In this document: positions 12,075 through 23,062 of the stretch, piece after piece | Position numbering within the stretch: position 1 is the stretch's first letter | How the letters are laid out: each line of letters starts with the position of its first letter | Origin: Halictus rubicundus | Lineage: Eukaryota > Arthropoda > Insecta > Hymenoptera > Halictidae | Direction: 5' to 3' | DNA length: 64,000 nt | Assembly (NCBI RefSeq): GCF_050948215.1 | Contig: NC_135155.1 | Span: forward strand, 18,193,001 to 18,257,000 | The notes under the pieces: model-generated | What the model saw: the letters and a program-made list of their open reading frames with translations, nothing else | Told to the model about the DNA's origin: nothing | The model's database searches: none | Position numbers and translations under genes: made by a program

Positions 12075-12145
12075 AATTTCTCGAGAAATTTTATAATTGA
12101 TTATTTCTCATTTCTCGAGAAAAATTCCAGTATTTCTCGAGAAAT
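12075..12145. promoter_or_regulatory. cluster of three TTTCTCGAGAAA palindromes
   Basis: Perfect dyads lie at 12075-12090, 12111-12122 and 12132-12145. Each contains TTCTCGAGAA, which fits the TTCnnGAA half-turn arrangement of heat-shock elements. There is no adjacent recognised gene, so a regulatory role is only a possibility. Confidence 0.25.
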
Positions 12146-12229
12146 TTAAATTTAGGAAAATTCTTATGAATCTCATTTATTTTGTAACATATAAATAAAA
12201 CGTGTCCATGGCAGTATCAGTTTTTTATT

Positions 12230-12320
12230 TGGATGGCGTTCTCAAGGTCATTTGAAGGTCAACTTTGTTTTTTTCAAATGGAAACCTATATTTTTGATTA
12301 TGGGATCTTATTGTACGTAA
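12230..12320. repeat. fragment related to the interior of the 7.4-kb element
   Basis: Shares AAGGTCAACT.TRTTTTTTT and AAATGG in the same order as 7573-7600. It is short and diverged. Confidence 0.4.
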
Positions 12321-12569
12321 AAAGACCAGCAATTCTTCAATTCTTTCTTCTTTGGGAACCATGAAGTGCAAATAGAATACCTACTTTATACAAAGGGTAG
12401 AGTTTGCTATCCGGAGAATTAGTCTTTCCCCACGTTCAGGTCAATATGGGACGGCGAATTTTCTAATTTCAAGTTCAGATTCGTGATCAGCGACCCCAAA
12501 AACGGCCTAATACAAATTTTCAAGCAGAACCAATAATTTTGTAATAAGTTGTGAGGTTTTGAGCACGTT

Positions 12570-13690
12570 TTGACGATTTGGGATCACTGTGCGCTGTTCC
12601 GTCTAGTCGGATCTAACGCCTCTCGGGTGGCTGCTTCAGAGCCTCCTTCAGCATCTCTCTTCTCCTCGGCAGTTCTCTCTCTCTCTCTCTTGTCAGTCTC
12701 ATTCGTTCTCTTTGTCTCTTTACACCTATCTTCGTTTCTCGTCTTCTCTCTTCCTCGAGCCCTTACTATCCGCGCTCGCGACCTTCGTCTTTCACCTCGC
12801 TGATCGCCCTAGCTACGTCCCCTTCTACTCTTCGCGCGTCTCGCACATATCTCTTCTGTTTCCCTCGTGGTTGCCTCGTTCGATCGTGTGTGCGCGTCTT
12901 TCTGCTCCTGTGTCCTAAGCAACTCTCCTCCTCTTGATCCTCCTTTTCTTCATCCACGGCGTCCTCTTCTCTTGCTCTTATTCCTCCGACCGTCTTCGTC
13001 TTCTTTCTTCCATCGACCGTCCCTCTCCTAACCTTGCTCCTGTTTCATCCTCTGCCTACTCGGCTCGCGTTCTTCTTCGTCTTCCTCCTCCTACCCCCGA
13101 CTACTGTCCCTCCCCCACTGTCTTCTTCCTACCACCGGTCTATTCTCACTCGCCGAAGACCGTTCGCCGCGACGGCAGCACCGCTGCCGGAACTGGTCCA
13201 TCGAGGAAAGATTCCCTGAAGAGGCAGCCAACACCACCGGCTACACCGACGCCAACGGCTACCCGCCAGCTATAGCCAAAGCGACGTCGCGTACGCCCAC
13301 GACGCAGCTTCAATCTTCAGCCCGGTGCAAGACGGATTCCAACCTTGATCCGACCGTTCCACACCGGCTACCGGTCGGCCAGATTTACGGGGCCTGTCCG
13401 CAACATTGGACACCGGAGGAATCCAAGAAATAATGTATCGGGTCTTTGCGATCCTTTGGTCCTTCGTCCGGTGGCTTCTTCGACAAGGATAAGTAACCGG
13501 CGAGACTTTGTGCGAAGTAAAATCGTCCGAGTCGATTTTAAGACACTGAAGTCAAACGAAAATGTATGCCGTCGTTTAATCTTGAAGAGTGGAAAATGTT
13601 TGGACCAGTCCCCGAAGTCTTTTATCCATGAATGCATAAAACTAGTGACAAGTAAACTGCCGATTTTGATGCGAAAGAAACATTGTCTGC
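12570..13690 (+). other. pyrimidine-rich block, possible transcribed exon
   Basis: The + strand is C/T-rich from 12640 to 13140, then switches to a CpG-rich segment (13140-13500) with open frames in more than one phase. One (12934-13275) ends in a basic, Pro/Thr-rich stretch. Another without an ATG runs in a neighbouring phase to a stop near 13430. No domain is recognised. It could be an untranslated first exon with a short coding start, or just low-complexity DNA. I do not assign a gene. Confidence 0.2.
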
Positions 13691-14302
13691 GTTAATCGCA
13701 AGATACAGGAACTACGTGGACGTTTGTCTCTTTTCCTAATAATTGTAACGAGCTGATAATAAATCAATATTCTGAAATTCTTTGAATGTATTCAACGGGA
13801 ATGGTTACAAGAAGAAGGGTCCGGCTCGACTGTAGAACCGCAAAGGGTCAACCACTGTTACAGGAAAATCCCTGTTGAGTAGGATTCCGGCGGAGCCGGA
13901 GTGTCAAGGACTGCGAAGTCCTTGGAGAAATGAAAACCATTTTGAAGAACGTCGCGGCGCGGCGCGACGGCAAGCCTGTTCGCGAGACACAAAGCAGAAA
14001 GTCCTCGGTGAAAGCGTGAATCGGCGAAGGAAAGGTCGCGGCTTCTCATTACATCTTCCGCAGCTGTCGATCGAAGGTTAAGCCCGCCGGTCGATAATCG
14101 ACTTAATTGGCGGCTATTATGCGAGTACGGGGATCGAGGGACGTAAACACGCGTTACATTGTGCTTAACGCGCGACTTACGAGCCGGCGCGCCGCGACTC
14201 GTCCGAGGGCCCGCTCGGAATATGGTTATACGTTTGGAAATCATAGAACCGGTTCCCCGATGGTTCTTCAACTTCTTCGCCGGCCGTCGAAAGTTATTGA
14301 AT

Positions 14303-14319
14303 CCCCCCCCCCCCCCCCC
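14303..14319 (+). repeat. poly-C run
   Basis: Seventeen consecutive C residues. The length in the assembly may be inexact. Confidence 0.9.
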
Positions 14320-14570
14320 GTGTGGATGCTGCATTGTCCAGCGGAATCGACGACGACGGGCTTGTCGCGGCTTTATCCAACGAGAGGCCGTTCGCCCGGC
14401 CACGACCATCGAAACCGAACAGGTCATCGTTGGCAACGTTGACCGGACGACCGATTTCAGGATGACGCACGGACCGATTGCGTGTAGCCAACGGGGCTGC
14501 GACCACGGCACTTATCAAAAGAATTTTGGCTGATCGCGCGGGGTCGGACACCTTCGTTCCGTTTCCAATC

Positions 14571-14605
14571 GACGACGCGACGCGACGCGACGCGACGCGA
14601 CTCGA
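14571..14605 (+). repeat. (GACGC)n pentanucleotide repeat
   Basis: About six tandem GACGC/ACGCG units. The same pentamer, on the same strand, recurs at 29393-29416 and 51772-51795. Confidence 0.9.
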
Positions 14606-14794
14606 CGGTCGCGAGCAGCTTTTCGATTCGACCTCGATCGTTGACCTGAACCTGCTCGGTTGAATTGCGCGCGAAAACGGAACCGATGCGTTTGCGAGAA
14701 AGTTATGAAGAAACCAGGGACCGCAACTGTTATAACCAAAAAGAAAAAAAGTCATGGAATAACAAGTATTGAAATCTCTGTTCAAAATATTCTG

Positions 14795-14899
14795 ACAAGT
14801 ATAATTTCTTCTACAACCCTGTAATAAAATGGCGGCGTCCGTACCTTCCGAGGATCATATTCGTTATTGCATACTTTTTCATTTTCATGCGGGATTTAA
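14795..14899 (+). pseudogene. 5' fragment of mariner family J
   Basis: Contains the same leader (ACAACCCTGTAATAAAATGG) and start codon (14829) as the copy at 5464, followed by the N-terminal frame through FHFHAG. It breaks at a TTAA where a family H element is inserted. The 48-kb copy shows the uninterrupted order. No downstream part was found after the insertion. Confidence 0.7.
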
Positions 14900-15545
14900 C
14901 ACGTTGGCTGCCATGTCACCCATATGTGGCTGACAGAATTATTTGTCCAGGTTTTAAAGTTAATTTTTAGGTTAAGGGGGCCGGCAGGAATTTGGCCTTG
15001 ACTGTCACGCTATGTTATCCTGTGCCTTTTTTCTAGACATTTTACGTCTTAAATAAGTAAGTAATCAATTAAAAATGCATACCACCGTGTTTGTACATGT
15101 CTTTGCTACGTCTGTATGGAGCCTTTTTTTCGATACGAACACTAAATCTCTCGAAAGTAAGAGAATCTTTCAGCGGCAGCCATCTTGTGATGTCATACTT
15201 GCTTCGGAATTCGAATTTTCTGCCGAATATTACAAATTACTCCACGATGAGGTAGAAATTCGCGATTTGGGCTTCATACAGACGTAGATTGGACTTTTAG
15301 GAAACACAATTGAAAACCACTTCTACACTGCTCATTGCAATATTGAAGCGGCAGTTTGTCTAGATTTTGACCCTTGCACACGTATATGGATTTCAAACCA
15401 TGCCGGCCCCCTTAATATATTCGTCGTACCAAATTTGTTTAGGATCTGTAAAATGCACATGTAATAAAAAATGGAATGAAGTGTCGAATGTTTAGTGTTG
15501 AAATTGATTGGATCCTTTAGTAAGCGAACGCTACAATGCATGAAG
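14896..15545 (+). mobile_element. TTAA MITE, family H, split by family D
   Basis: The left end TTAACACGTTGGCTGCC starts at a TTAA inside the J fragment. H sequence runs to 14971, is interrupted by D (14972-15415), and resumes at 15416 with ATATTCGTCGT...GGATCTGTAAA. This matches the H copy at 45054-45270 in reverse complement across the junction. The right end is indistinct. Confidence 0.75.
14972..15415 (-). mobile_element. TTAA MITE, family D
   Basis: 444 bp bounded by TTAA on both sides with inverted ends TTAAGGGGGCCGGCA. Two more copies, at 29767-30207 and 33873-34297, are about 90-95% alike by eye. All three carry a 70-codon frame (here 15075-15287). Between copies, amino-acid-changing differences outnumber silent ones, so I see no sign of protein selection. 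The frame is bounded by an internal inverted repeat (TACGTCTGTATGGAG and its complement). Confidence 0.9.
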
Positions 15546-15707
15546 TTGACCTAAAAGGCGTACTCAATTAATTTCCGCCGCGCGATAAGCTGCACTATAA
15601 ATCTACTTGATCACATCTCAGTACTTCAGATTTTATTTTCGAACAGCTTCCTTCTAGAAACGGCGATACAAATAATCAGTAACCGAACTCTAATTGAAAA
15701 AAGGTGA

Positions 15708-15955
15708 TTAACCCTTAGCACTCTAATGGCGACTGTAAGGCGCCACTGAAAATGGCTGTATCACTATTCAAAATATTTTTTACATTATTAAATTTATTTG
15801 TATTTCATAAATTACTAAACATTTCAGTATTGCACGAGTAGATTGTATCATTTTCGTATGTATAATATGAAAGTAAATATATAGAAGGGAAATATTCTAG
15901 GCCGGAAAAAATGTTTCATTTTGTAGTTGAAATAGCTTCGAGTGCAAAGGGTTAA
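15708..15955 (+). mobile_element. TTAA MITE, family A
   Basis: One of the best-preserved A copies: 248 bp, TTAA at both edges, left end TTAACCCTTAGCACTC and right end CTTCGAGTGCAAAGGGTTAA. Non-coding. Confidence 0.9.
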
Positions 15956-17408
15956 TAAAGGTCAAAAGCTAAAACAGTGGCGAATGTGGACGACTTGAGC
16001 AAGGTGATTAAAGAGTGAAGTTCGGTGAAGAATGATAGGCTGTCTCGAAACGTAATTACAGATAAAAAGGACAGAAGGGAAAGCACGGGTCGCAGCCTTC
16101 AATCAAGCATCGCGACGCGATTCCGCCATAGCAATTGGAAATGGGGATTTCATTCACCGTATTGGTTACATAGATAGCGGCATGCGCGTATTTTCATTCT
16201 CGTTTTTCTGCGGCAATCGGTGGTTCGTTTGTGCACAATCACTGTGATTTAGACTACCGAGAATCGAATGGAAAGTCGCGGCGCTGTGAAATGTCCGCCG
16301 ACGTAGCATTTTCATTTCTCCATAATCGGATGGGGGAATACGCGAACATGAAGAAATGTTTTCCAACAGGTTGACTCCCTTCCGAATTAAGCTTGCAGAA
16401 AAATTGGTAAAAGTTGAGGTTTCTATTTTATGTGAGGCTTAACAGACCATCAATCTTTTAATTCATCAGTTTTATAGATAAATCATGCTTTTTGCAAATG
16501 GATGGTGCTTTTAGTGCTTCCTCTGAATAAGTACCGAGACAGTGTTAAGAAACAATTATCCCTCTCCTCGCGTTCTTCTGGAAATAGTAAACAACAAGTT
16601 TACCAGCTGACCATTCGGCCAGCGTCGAATAGAAACAAATTCATTTTTACGTCTTCGTAATTACACTGAAATAACGGGTCGAAATCGCCCGAAAGAGACA
16701 ATTAAAGGTTTTACGATCGCCGGAGAATAGGAATATGGGAAATGGGAAACGATATTGAACACATTCGGTGACGTAGAAGGGGCGGCGGTGTAATGCGGAG
16801 ATCGGTCTAAAAACGGTCATAATCGGCGGGAAAAAATCAACAGGGGTCAAGAATATCAGCAGTTCGGAGAAAAACGTTGCACGACGTGTCCAGCACGGGA
16901 TCGTTCGCGAATTCGTAACGATAAATCGGTATGGTACGTCAGTTCTCACCGTTTCCGAGGCTCCATCATCATCATCGGCATCAGCAGAAGCATCAATTAC
17001 ATCGTCATTAACAGTTTCCAGCTGTAATTACGGGACAGCGTGCTAAACGGTAATGCACAAAAAAAGAAAGTGCTGGTAGTATCTTTCGCGCGATATTTAT
17101 AGCGGCAATCACTGGTCGGTCTACTGCACCTTGACGACTAGCATCAAACGCTAACGACCTATTAAGCGCGTTCGACGAGCGAGAAAGAAAGTCTGGCCGT
17201 TCGCCGAGAAAAACACATATTCGCAAGCTGCCGGAGCCTCGGGGCACCGCCAGAATTCCGATACGTCGTCTAGAGATCAGCTGGTCGAGTTCCGATGTCC
17301 CCTCTCATTTGCTAGATCACCGTCTGCCCGTACGGGCAGCGATTTTCTTGCCCCGCGCATACGCAGAACGGCGGCCACGAAGCCACGCCGCTGCGGGCAA
17401 GGCTGCGT
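15956..17408. other. unassigned sequence
   Basis: No gene or repeat family recognised. Frames here (for example 100 codons at 16647-16949, minus strand) lack domains. Confidence 0.4.
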
Positions 17409-17610
17409 GTACAGTGAGTTCCCGTTATAAGTCAGTTGCGCGGTTCTGGCGAGAGACACTTAGACGAATTCTGAGGTTCTCGTCGAACGTTGCATTTGAA
17501 ATACGCAGTGCACGCTGGAAACGTAAGTGTCACTATCCGTCTCTATGTCATAGACCTATGACATACTCACGGATAGTGACAAGAAGGCTCAGAAAATGTC
17601 TTCCTCTTAT
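17409..17610 (+). repeat. family R copy with a 52-bp palindrome
   Basis: Begins TACAGTGAGTTCCCGTTAT, a variant of the R terminus at 23953, and continues with the R interior shared with 23995-24115 (GCATTTGAAATAC.CAG..CACGCTGGAAAC). The interval 17529-17580 is an almost perfect inverted repeat: 12-bp outer arms, a 3-nt internal mismatch, then about 10-bp inner arms. Confidence 0.65.
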
Positions 17611-18489
17611 ACAATGTTGCACTTAGTTGCGCGTTGGATATACGGTCTTCTTTCATATTTTGCAGCTTCAAATTTTCCCTTTAAATTTCGTCTGTCTCGA
17701 CGCGCGCACACGATTATGTTCTCTCGCATCGACACGGTCAGGTGGACTGTAGTTGTATACGTGTAACTCCACACAATCAAATTTTGTAAAAACTTTAACA
17801 GCTTATATCTCAGTAACGGTTTGTTTGCGACATATAGTTCATTTCAAACATTTTCTCTTCTCGACGAGTAGAAGGTACAGATGTGAAAAAAACTTTAACC
17901 ACAATTTTCTTCGTTACAAACAATTTTGCGGCAAGTTTCTTTTACAGATGTCCACCGATCCAAAGGTGTGGATTTACTTTTTATTACTTTTGTACACCGT
18001 GTACATGAAATCGCGTATAAAACAATCCACCGTAAATCGAGAGTTTATTTACCGCGCGTAAAAAGGAACTCGCGCAAATAAAGTGGCGCGCATGAATCAA
18101 AGAACGGGTGCGTGTACAAAATGTTCAAACAAAGATATTTTTGGAAATATTTCGCCGGTGTTTTGCAATACCGGCGCGGGGCGATGTGAATGGTGCTCGT
18201 CGAGCGGTGTCTCGGTGTATCCGCGAAACGAAGGCAATATTTCGCGCGAACTTACGGAAAATATGGCGAAGTCCATTAATTTCACTTCGTGCCCGCGGAG
18301 TTTATACGATCCCCGGGTACCGCGGTGTGTAAATAATGGTAAACTCTTCGTTTTTCCGACGGGTTCCCGTTGGCCGGCGCGCGGGTCGCTCGCCAGACGA
18401 ACAAAAACAACAAATATTGACGAGCCACCTCTCCCGTAGAAAGGCCATTCGACGAATCCGTTTGTAATTGGTGGATTGCCGGAGTCAAG
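17611..18489. other. unassigned sequence
   Basis: No gene recognised. Frames at 17753-18061 and 18083-18439 have no known domain. Confidence 0.4.
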
Positions 18490-19105
18490 ACTCCGTAATC
18501 CACGATAAGGTAGAGTGACTACGTTACCGACAAAATTTCGGCGAAAAATAGTTTTACTTGTTTCAACTTTTCGTCCTTATATAAGTTTATTTTGTCGCTG
18601 GTCAAGGGCTCGTTCGAAAGAGGAAGGTTCAATCTAGTGTGCACTGGTCAGGAGCTGCCGAGATTATGCAGATATTTGGTGATATAAGCGTTAGAAGTAG
18701 GCTTGATCCACAATTTACAGGTTTTCGTAGATTCGCGATAAGGTAGAGCGACTACGTTACCGACAAAATTTCGGCGAAAAATAGTTTTACTTGTTTCAAC
18801 TTTTCGTCCTTATATAAGTTTATTTTGTCGCTGGTCAAGGGCTCGTTCGAAAGAGGAAGGTTCAATCTAGTGTGCACTGGTCAGGAGCTGCCGAGATTCT
18901 GCAGATATTTGGTAATATAAGCGTTAGAAGTAGGCTTGATCCACAATTTACAGGTTTTCGTAGATTCGCGATAAGGTAGAGCGACTACGTTACCGACAAA
19001 ATTTCGGCGAAAAATAGTTTTACTTGTTTCAACTTTTGGTCCTTATATGAGAATATTTTTCGCTGGGAAAGGGCTCATTCGAAAGAGGAAGGTCCAATCT
19101 AATGT
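18490..19105 (+). repeat. tandem array of 233-bp repeat E units
   Basis: The motif AGGTAGAGYGACTACGTTACC occurs at 18508, 18741 and 18974, an exact spacing of 233 bp twice. Units 1 and 2 are nearly identical; unit 3 diverges and is cut at about 19105. Single or paired units of the same repeat occur at 215-720 (reverse), 29550-30758 and 62193-62310. Confidence 0.92.
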
Positions 19106-19721
19106 CTCTAAATCATTCTTCGTGGTTACCGTGATTTGGAAGATTGAAAAGAGAATGTCTTGAACAGAAAAGACGGAAGTGATCCGATTCTATCACGAAC
19201 GTGGTTATATTTTGTGAACAGAATGAAGCGGAAGAAATTTTGTTGAATGAACTGGCAGGTACTTGAGGTTTTAACGGTGTTACGCATTCTTCTCGTTGCG
19301 TCTGCAGTCAAATTGCCGCTGTGAAAAATTCTGTAAAATCTTTGGACTTTGCCTCGGCAGTTGTAGGGTTTGGGAAAACATCCGCGTTTCCCTTCCCTGC
19401 TGAGAGAGCATTAGCGCGTGTCGTATTATACTGCTTTTATGGTGAAAGACTCGAAAGCTGTCGGACACTATTCTTGCGAGGGGCTTCATAAAACGGAGGT
19501 AGAATTTCAAGACTGAACTCGCGCGTGAAGAGAATGACTTAAACGTGGACATGGTTGTTTATCTCGCGGGATTTGATCGCTTCTTTATGTTGCTCTTTTG
19601 AGGGCTTCTTATCTCGTGTCGTCCGGCGTGTCCCAATCCTTGAATGCTGACATTAAATCCCGACTTTGCCGTTCAAAATTTCATTTCTAACAAACGTGCA
19701 GCGTACCTTCGTGCAAATTTT
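19106..19721. other. unassigned sequence
   Basis: No gene or repeat recognised. Confidence 0.4.
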
Positions 19722-20022
19722 ATTCAATTGTCTCTCGAGAACCATAGAAAAATCAATGTTCCCAGACACCTCGATTTTTATTACTCCTTATTATTACTTT
19801 TATTTTAAACATTTCCCCAATTCTATTCAATTGTCTCTCGAGAACCATAGAAAAATCAATGTTCCCAGACTCCTCGATTTTTATTACTCCTTATTATTAC
19901 TTTTATTTTAAACATTTCCCCAATTCTATTCAATTGTCTCTCGAGAACCATAGCAAAATCAATGTTCCAAGACTCCTCGATTTTTATTACTCCTTATTAT
20001 TACTTTTATTTTAAACATTTTA
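19722..20022 (+). repeat. 103-bp tandem repeat, nearly three units
   Basis: ATTCAATTGTCTCTCGAGAA begins at 19722, 19825 and 19928, each unit running to TTTTAAACATTTCCCC. Units differ at only a few positions, so the expansion looks recent. An apparent 81-codon frame (19666-19911) is produced by the repeat. Confidence 0.93.
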
Positions 20023-20575
20023 GATTGAACATTTCCCCTCTCGGATTTCGTAGATCATTAAGAAGTGAAGTTCTTCAGTACACGCTCACCGTAACGAATG
20101 GTATGAATTGTAAATGCTAATAGTGTTAGATCTGGAAACATAGATCTTTACTTTCTACTGGGCTCGATTCTGATATGATCGGTGGATCTTGTAATCGGGT
20201 AATTACAATGATTCATCACGGTATCTTTTAAGCACTTATTTTTAATTATTTCTCAGAGAAGGATTTCTAACGCCGAAGAAGAAAATTTTAATGAGCAATT
20301 GCTCACACGAACGCGCACGATGGTTCACCGATCACCAGTCTCCTCGCGGTTCACGCAACGGAACACGGTTATGCTCCGACGGAAATAACTTTCGACGCTA
20401 ACTAATCCGCTGCGGGAAATTCTTGCCAAAACCAGGCCTGGGGTAGCGCGCACCCTTTCACGTTTCCCTCCCCCTCCCCATTATTCCGACCGCGTTATAT
20501 TTGACTGAAGGATACGTTTCCAGCGGCGAGCATTTTCTGCGACTCTCTTCCAGATCCCTTCAGAATCTCGAGCAT
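20023..20575. other. unassigned sequence
   Basis: No gene or repeat recognised. Confidence 0.4.
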
Positions 20576-20645
20576 TAACACGTTAACTGTTAACAAACAT
20601 CAACCCCAGAGATTCTTACAAAATCAGAGTAATTTAATTGATGAA
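20576..20645 (-). mobile_element. family H fragment, internally deleted
   Basis: TTAACACGTTAACTG is followed by CAACCCCAGAGATTCTTAC, as at 43462-43490 in the H copy. Only this end is recognisable. A (CT)n/(TA)n stretch follows. Confidence 0.65.
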
Positions 20646-21892
20646 ACCTCTCTCTCTCTATATATATATATATAGATTTATGTTTAGGTTTCAGGATTTT
20701 CTTCAGTAAAATAATTATCCTAGACCCGTAAACTAACTGCAAGTCTCGAGAAATGAAAATGCAATACGTTCGCATATCATTAATAAATAATAAAACGGTT
20801 CAATTCTAACGGAACGTTTATAAATCACTCTGATATGGTTTCTCTTTTTCAAATAACTCGAAAACGCATTCGGTATAAATATGTTCCAAGCGTCTAGTCC
20901 TTTAGAAAGTGTTGCCTTCGATCCAACATAACATATCTATGGCATATCCAACAATTCTGAATATGAACAGCGCAGAGAAGCAGAATGAAAAATGTTAGAG
21001 AACGACGGCAAATCGGGTTTCGATTCGACGAAATTAAGTAGACGCGTAATAAAATGTTAAATTTAATATTGCAAACTGGGTCAGCGTACAGAACGCGAGT
21101 TGAACGTCTCAAAACTCGTTTCCCATTCGTCTCCGTCCATTGAAAAGGTAATTTTTCATCTTCCACGCTTTCAACGCCGAATGAAAGAGCCGGCTGTGAA
21201 ATTACTCTCGAATTTTCATCCAATTTTGCTCCTTTCCCGGTTTTAATCCAAATTAGCCAGCTAGTGATACCGGTCCGCGTAAACTTGGCTTATCAAAGAC
21301 TGTTCCCCCCCCTCTCTCTCTCCCCCCGTTCTTTCCCTTTCATTATCACTTATTGTTTACGGTGAAGCGGCTATGTGGGTTGCGATGCCGGCGCGGACAA
21401 TACCGTCGCGTCTGTTTACAACGCGAGCTCGATAATATTGTTCCCCGTGGTTCTTTTCCCTTTCTTTTTTCTATGCCAAGGCGAAGCTTTTTCCGAGCAC
21501 ACTCGATCGCGATGCATCATCCAACGTGCGTGATTAATTCGATCGAAAGTATTTGATCGCCTGATCGAATAATGAGCTCCGCTTGTTTAACACAACCGGG
21601 ACGAGCTTCTGCGCGATGGAAATTAGCAAATGTTACCAACAATGGAGGATCGCCATACTCTAACAAGCCTCTTCGATTCGCTTTGCCTCGGCGAATATTC
21701 AAATATTTTGGCGAGAAATAACGGTTATCTTGAAACGTATTGTTATCGCAAAGCAATCTGAAAATTTCGAAACGGAATGAATATTCTGAAAGGTTGCAAC
21801 CTTGATAAGACGCAACGTGCAATGGATGCTTCGAGCGAGCACAAACTATAGTAAACAAACTTTGCATGACATCGCTAGATTGTCTTATAAGT
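20646..21892. other. unassigned sequence with simple repeats
   Basis: Contains CT and TA microsatellites near 20650-20675 and a C/T-rich run near 21307-21330. No gene recognised. Confidence 0.4.
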
Positions 21893-22068
21893 ACACCGCG
21901 GATTTTATGCATTTCTGACAGAAATGAGTAGGTGTAAGTCCAAACAGTGAAAGGATTAAAAGAGTTTAACAACGTCGATGTACCATTTTTATCATATAGA
22001 AATGATTAATGAGCGAAAGAAATTTTTACTTAGCTCCTATAGATTGGCAATTGACGCATCAAAATTTT

Positions 22069-22141
22069 ATTTTGCATAAAGATCCGCGGTCTACTTATAA
22101 CAATATTTCTACCGTATAAACCGTGGATCTTTATGCAAATT
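22069..22141 (+). ncRNA. miRNA-precursor-like hairpin (candidate)
   Basis: The arms 22069-22090 and 22120-22141 pair over 22 positions with 20 Watson-Crick pairs, one G-U and one mismatch, around a 29-nt loop. Length and loop are in the range of animal pre-miRNAs. The arm core GCATAAAGATCCGCRGT is also the conserved core of dispersed repeat F, and an inverted core lies at 21893-21912. This may therefore be a repeat-derived hairpin rather than a conserved miRNA. Expression is unknown. Confidence 0.35.
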
Positions 22142-22142
22142 G

Positions 22143-22975
22143 TTGGGCAAATTTTTGGCCGTGTATTTTTATGCAAGTTGTTTGTGCAAAATGCAAAAAA
22201 CAGGAGCCGAATAGGAAGTTCTTTTCTTCCGGTAATGATTTCAATCGATATTTTGAAATTCTTCGTCACCTACTCGTTCTTGCGGTAAATGTAGGAAATT
22301 CGCAGTCTAATAATCACAACAGTCACAACTTGTATACATTGTACAGAACGAGGATAATGCCAGCTACAATAGTTTGTAGATTGTATAAAGGACGGGAAAT
22401 GGTTGGCAGTGTGAGACGAGCTTAAAGGGAACGGGTTGTCGGGAGTAAACCACGGTGAATCTGGCCAGAAGCCTTTGTGTTGACTGTTTCTTTGCCGAGC
22501 GAGCGAGCCCGAAGGCAGGCAAGCCAGATTCCCTTACCGAGTTCAAACGTTTTAACCACCTGCTTCCGAAATTTGACCGCCGCCATTCTTGTACACACTT
22601 GCGACGCCCTTCACCCGTGTTGACACACCGGCGCCGGGAAGATGGAATTGGAGCCAGTAGCACTAAAGAGACCCACCGCTTGACCATTTATCCTGCAACC
22701 ATCGCACTCTTGACAATGACAACTTCGTTGGTGCCAGTGTCATCCGAGAGAGTAGAATTGTTCCTCAGCAATACATTAGATCACCCTGTAAGCAATGAAA
22801 ATTTACTTTCATACTTTCTAAAGGTAAAATAAAAAGCACAATCGCAACGAACAGTTTTCTTCGTAGCATTCTGTCGACCATAGAAAATGTGGGAGAACAT
22901 ACACGTATAGATAGAAGATTTACGATTATATTTTTATACTTCACATTCGAAAAATGTGAAAGAGTACTCGCACTG
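22143..22975. other. unassigned sequence
   Basis: Includes a 125-codon frame at 22455-22832 with no recognisable domain. No repeat family seen. Confidence 0.4.
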
Positions 22976-23062
22976 TACAGTGATTTCCCTATATATGTCG
23001 CCAAGGCTAGGATGACAAACGTCGCGGAATTATCCCCACTACCGCGGGGTATACCCCGTGAA
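22976..23062 (-). repeat. family P fragment
   Basis: TACAGTGATTTCCCTATATA, then GTCGCCAAGGC and the CGCGGAATTATCCCCACTAC block, as in the right half of 55921-56075 reversed. Confidence 0.75.

Larger units (their letters stand above)
13691..14794. other. CpG-rich block without a recognised gene
   Basis: GC-rich from about 13900 to 14650, with overlapping frames on both strands (up to 217 codons on the minus strand), none with a domain. It contains a C17 run and a (GACGC)n repeat, both of which inflate frames. Confidence 0.35.

Noticed and set aside
13858..14511. 217-codon minus-strand frame
   Set aside because: Passes through the poly-C run and CpG-rich DNA, overlaps frames on the other strand, no domain.
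18490..19105. CRISPR-like array
   Set aside because: The repeated unit is 233 bp with no short repeat/spacer structure, in a eukaryotic context.
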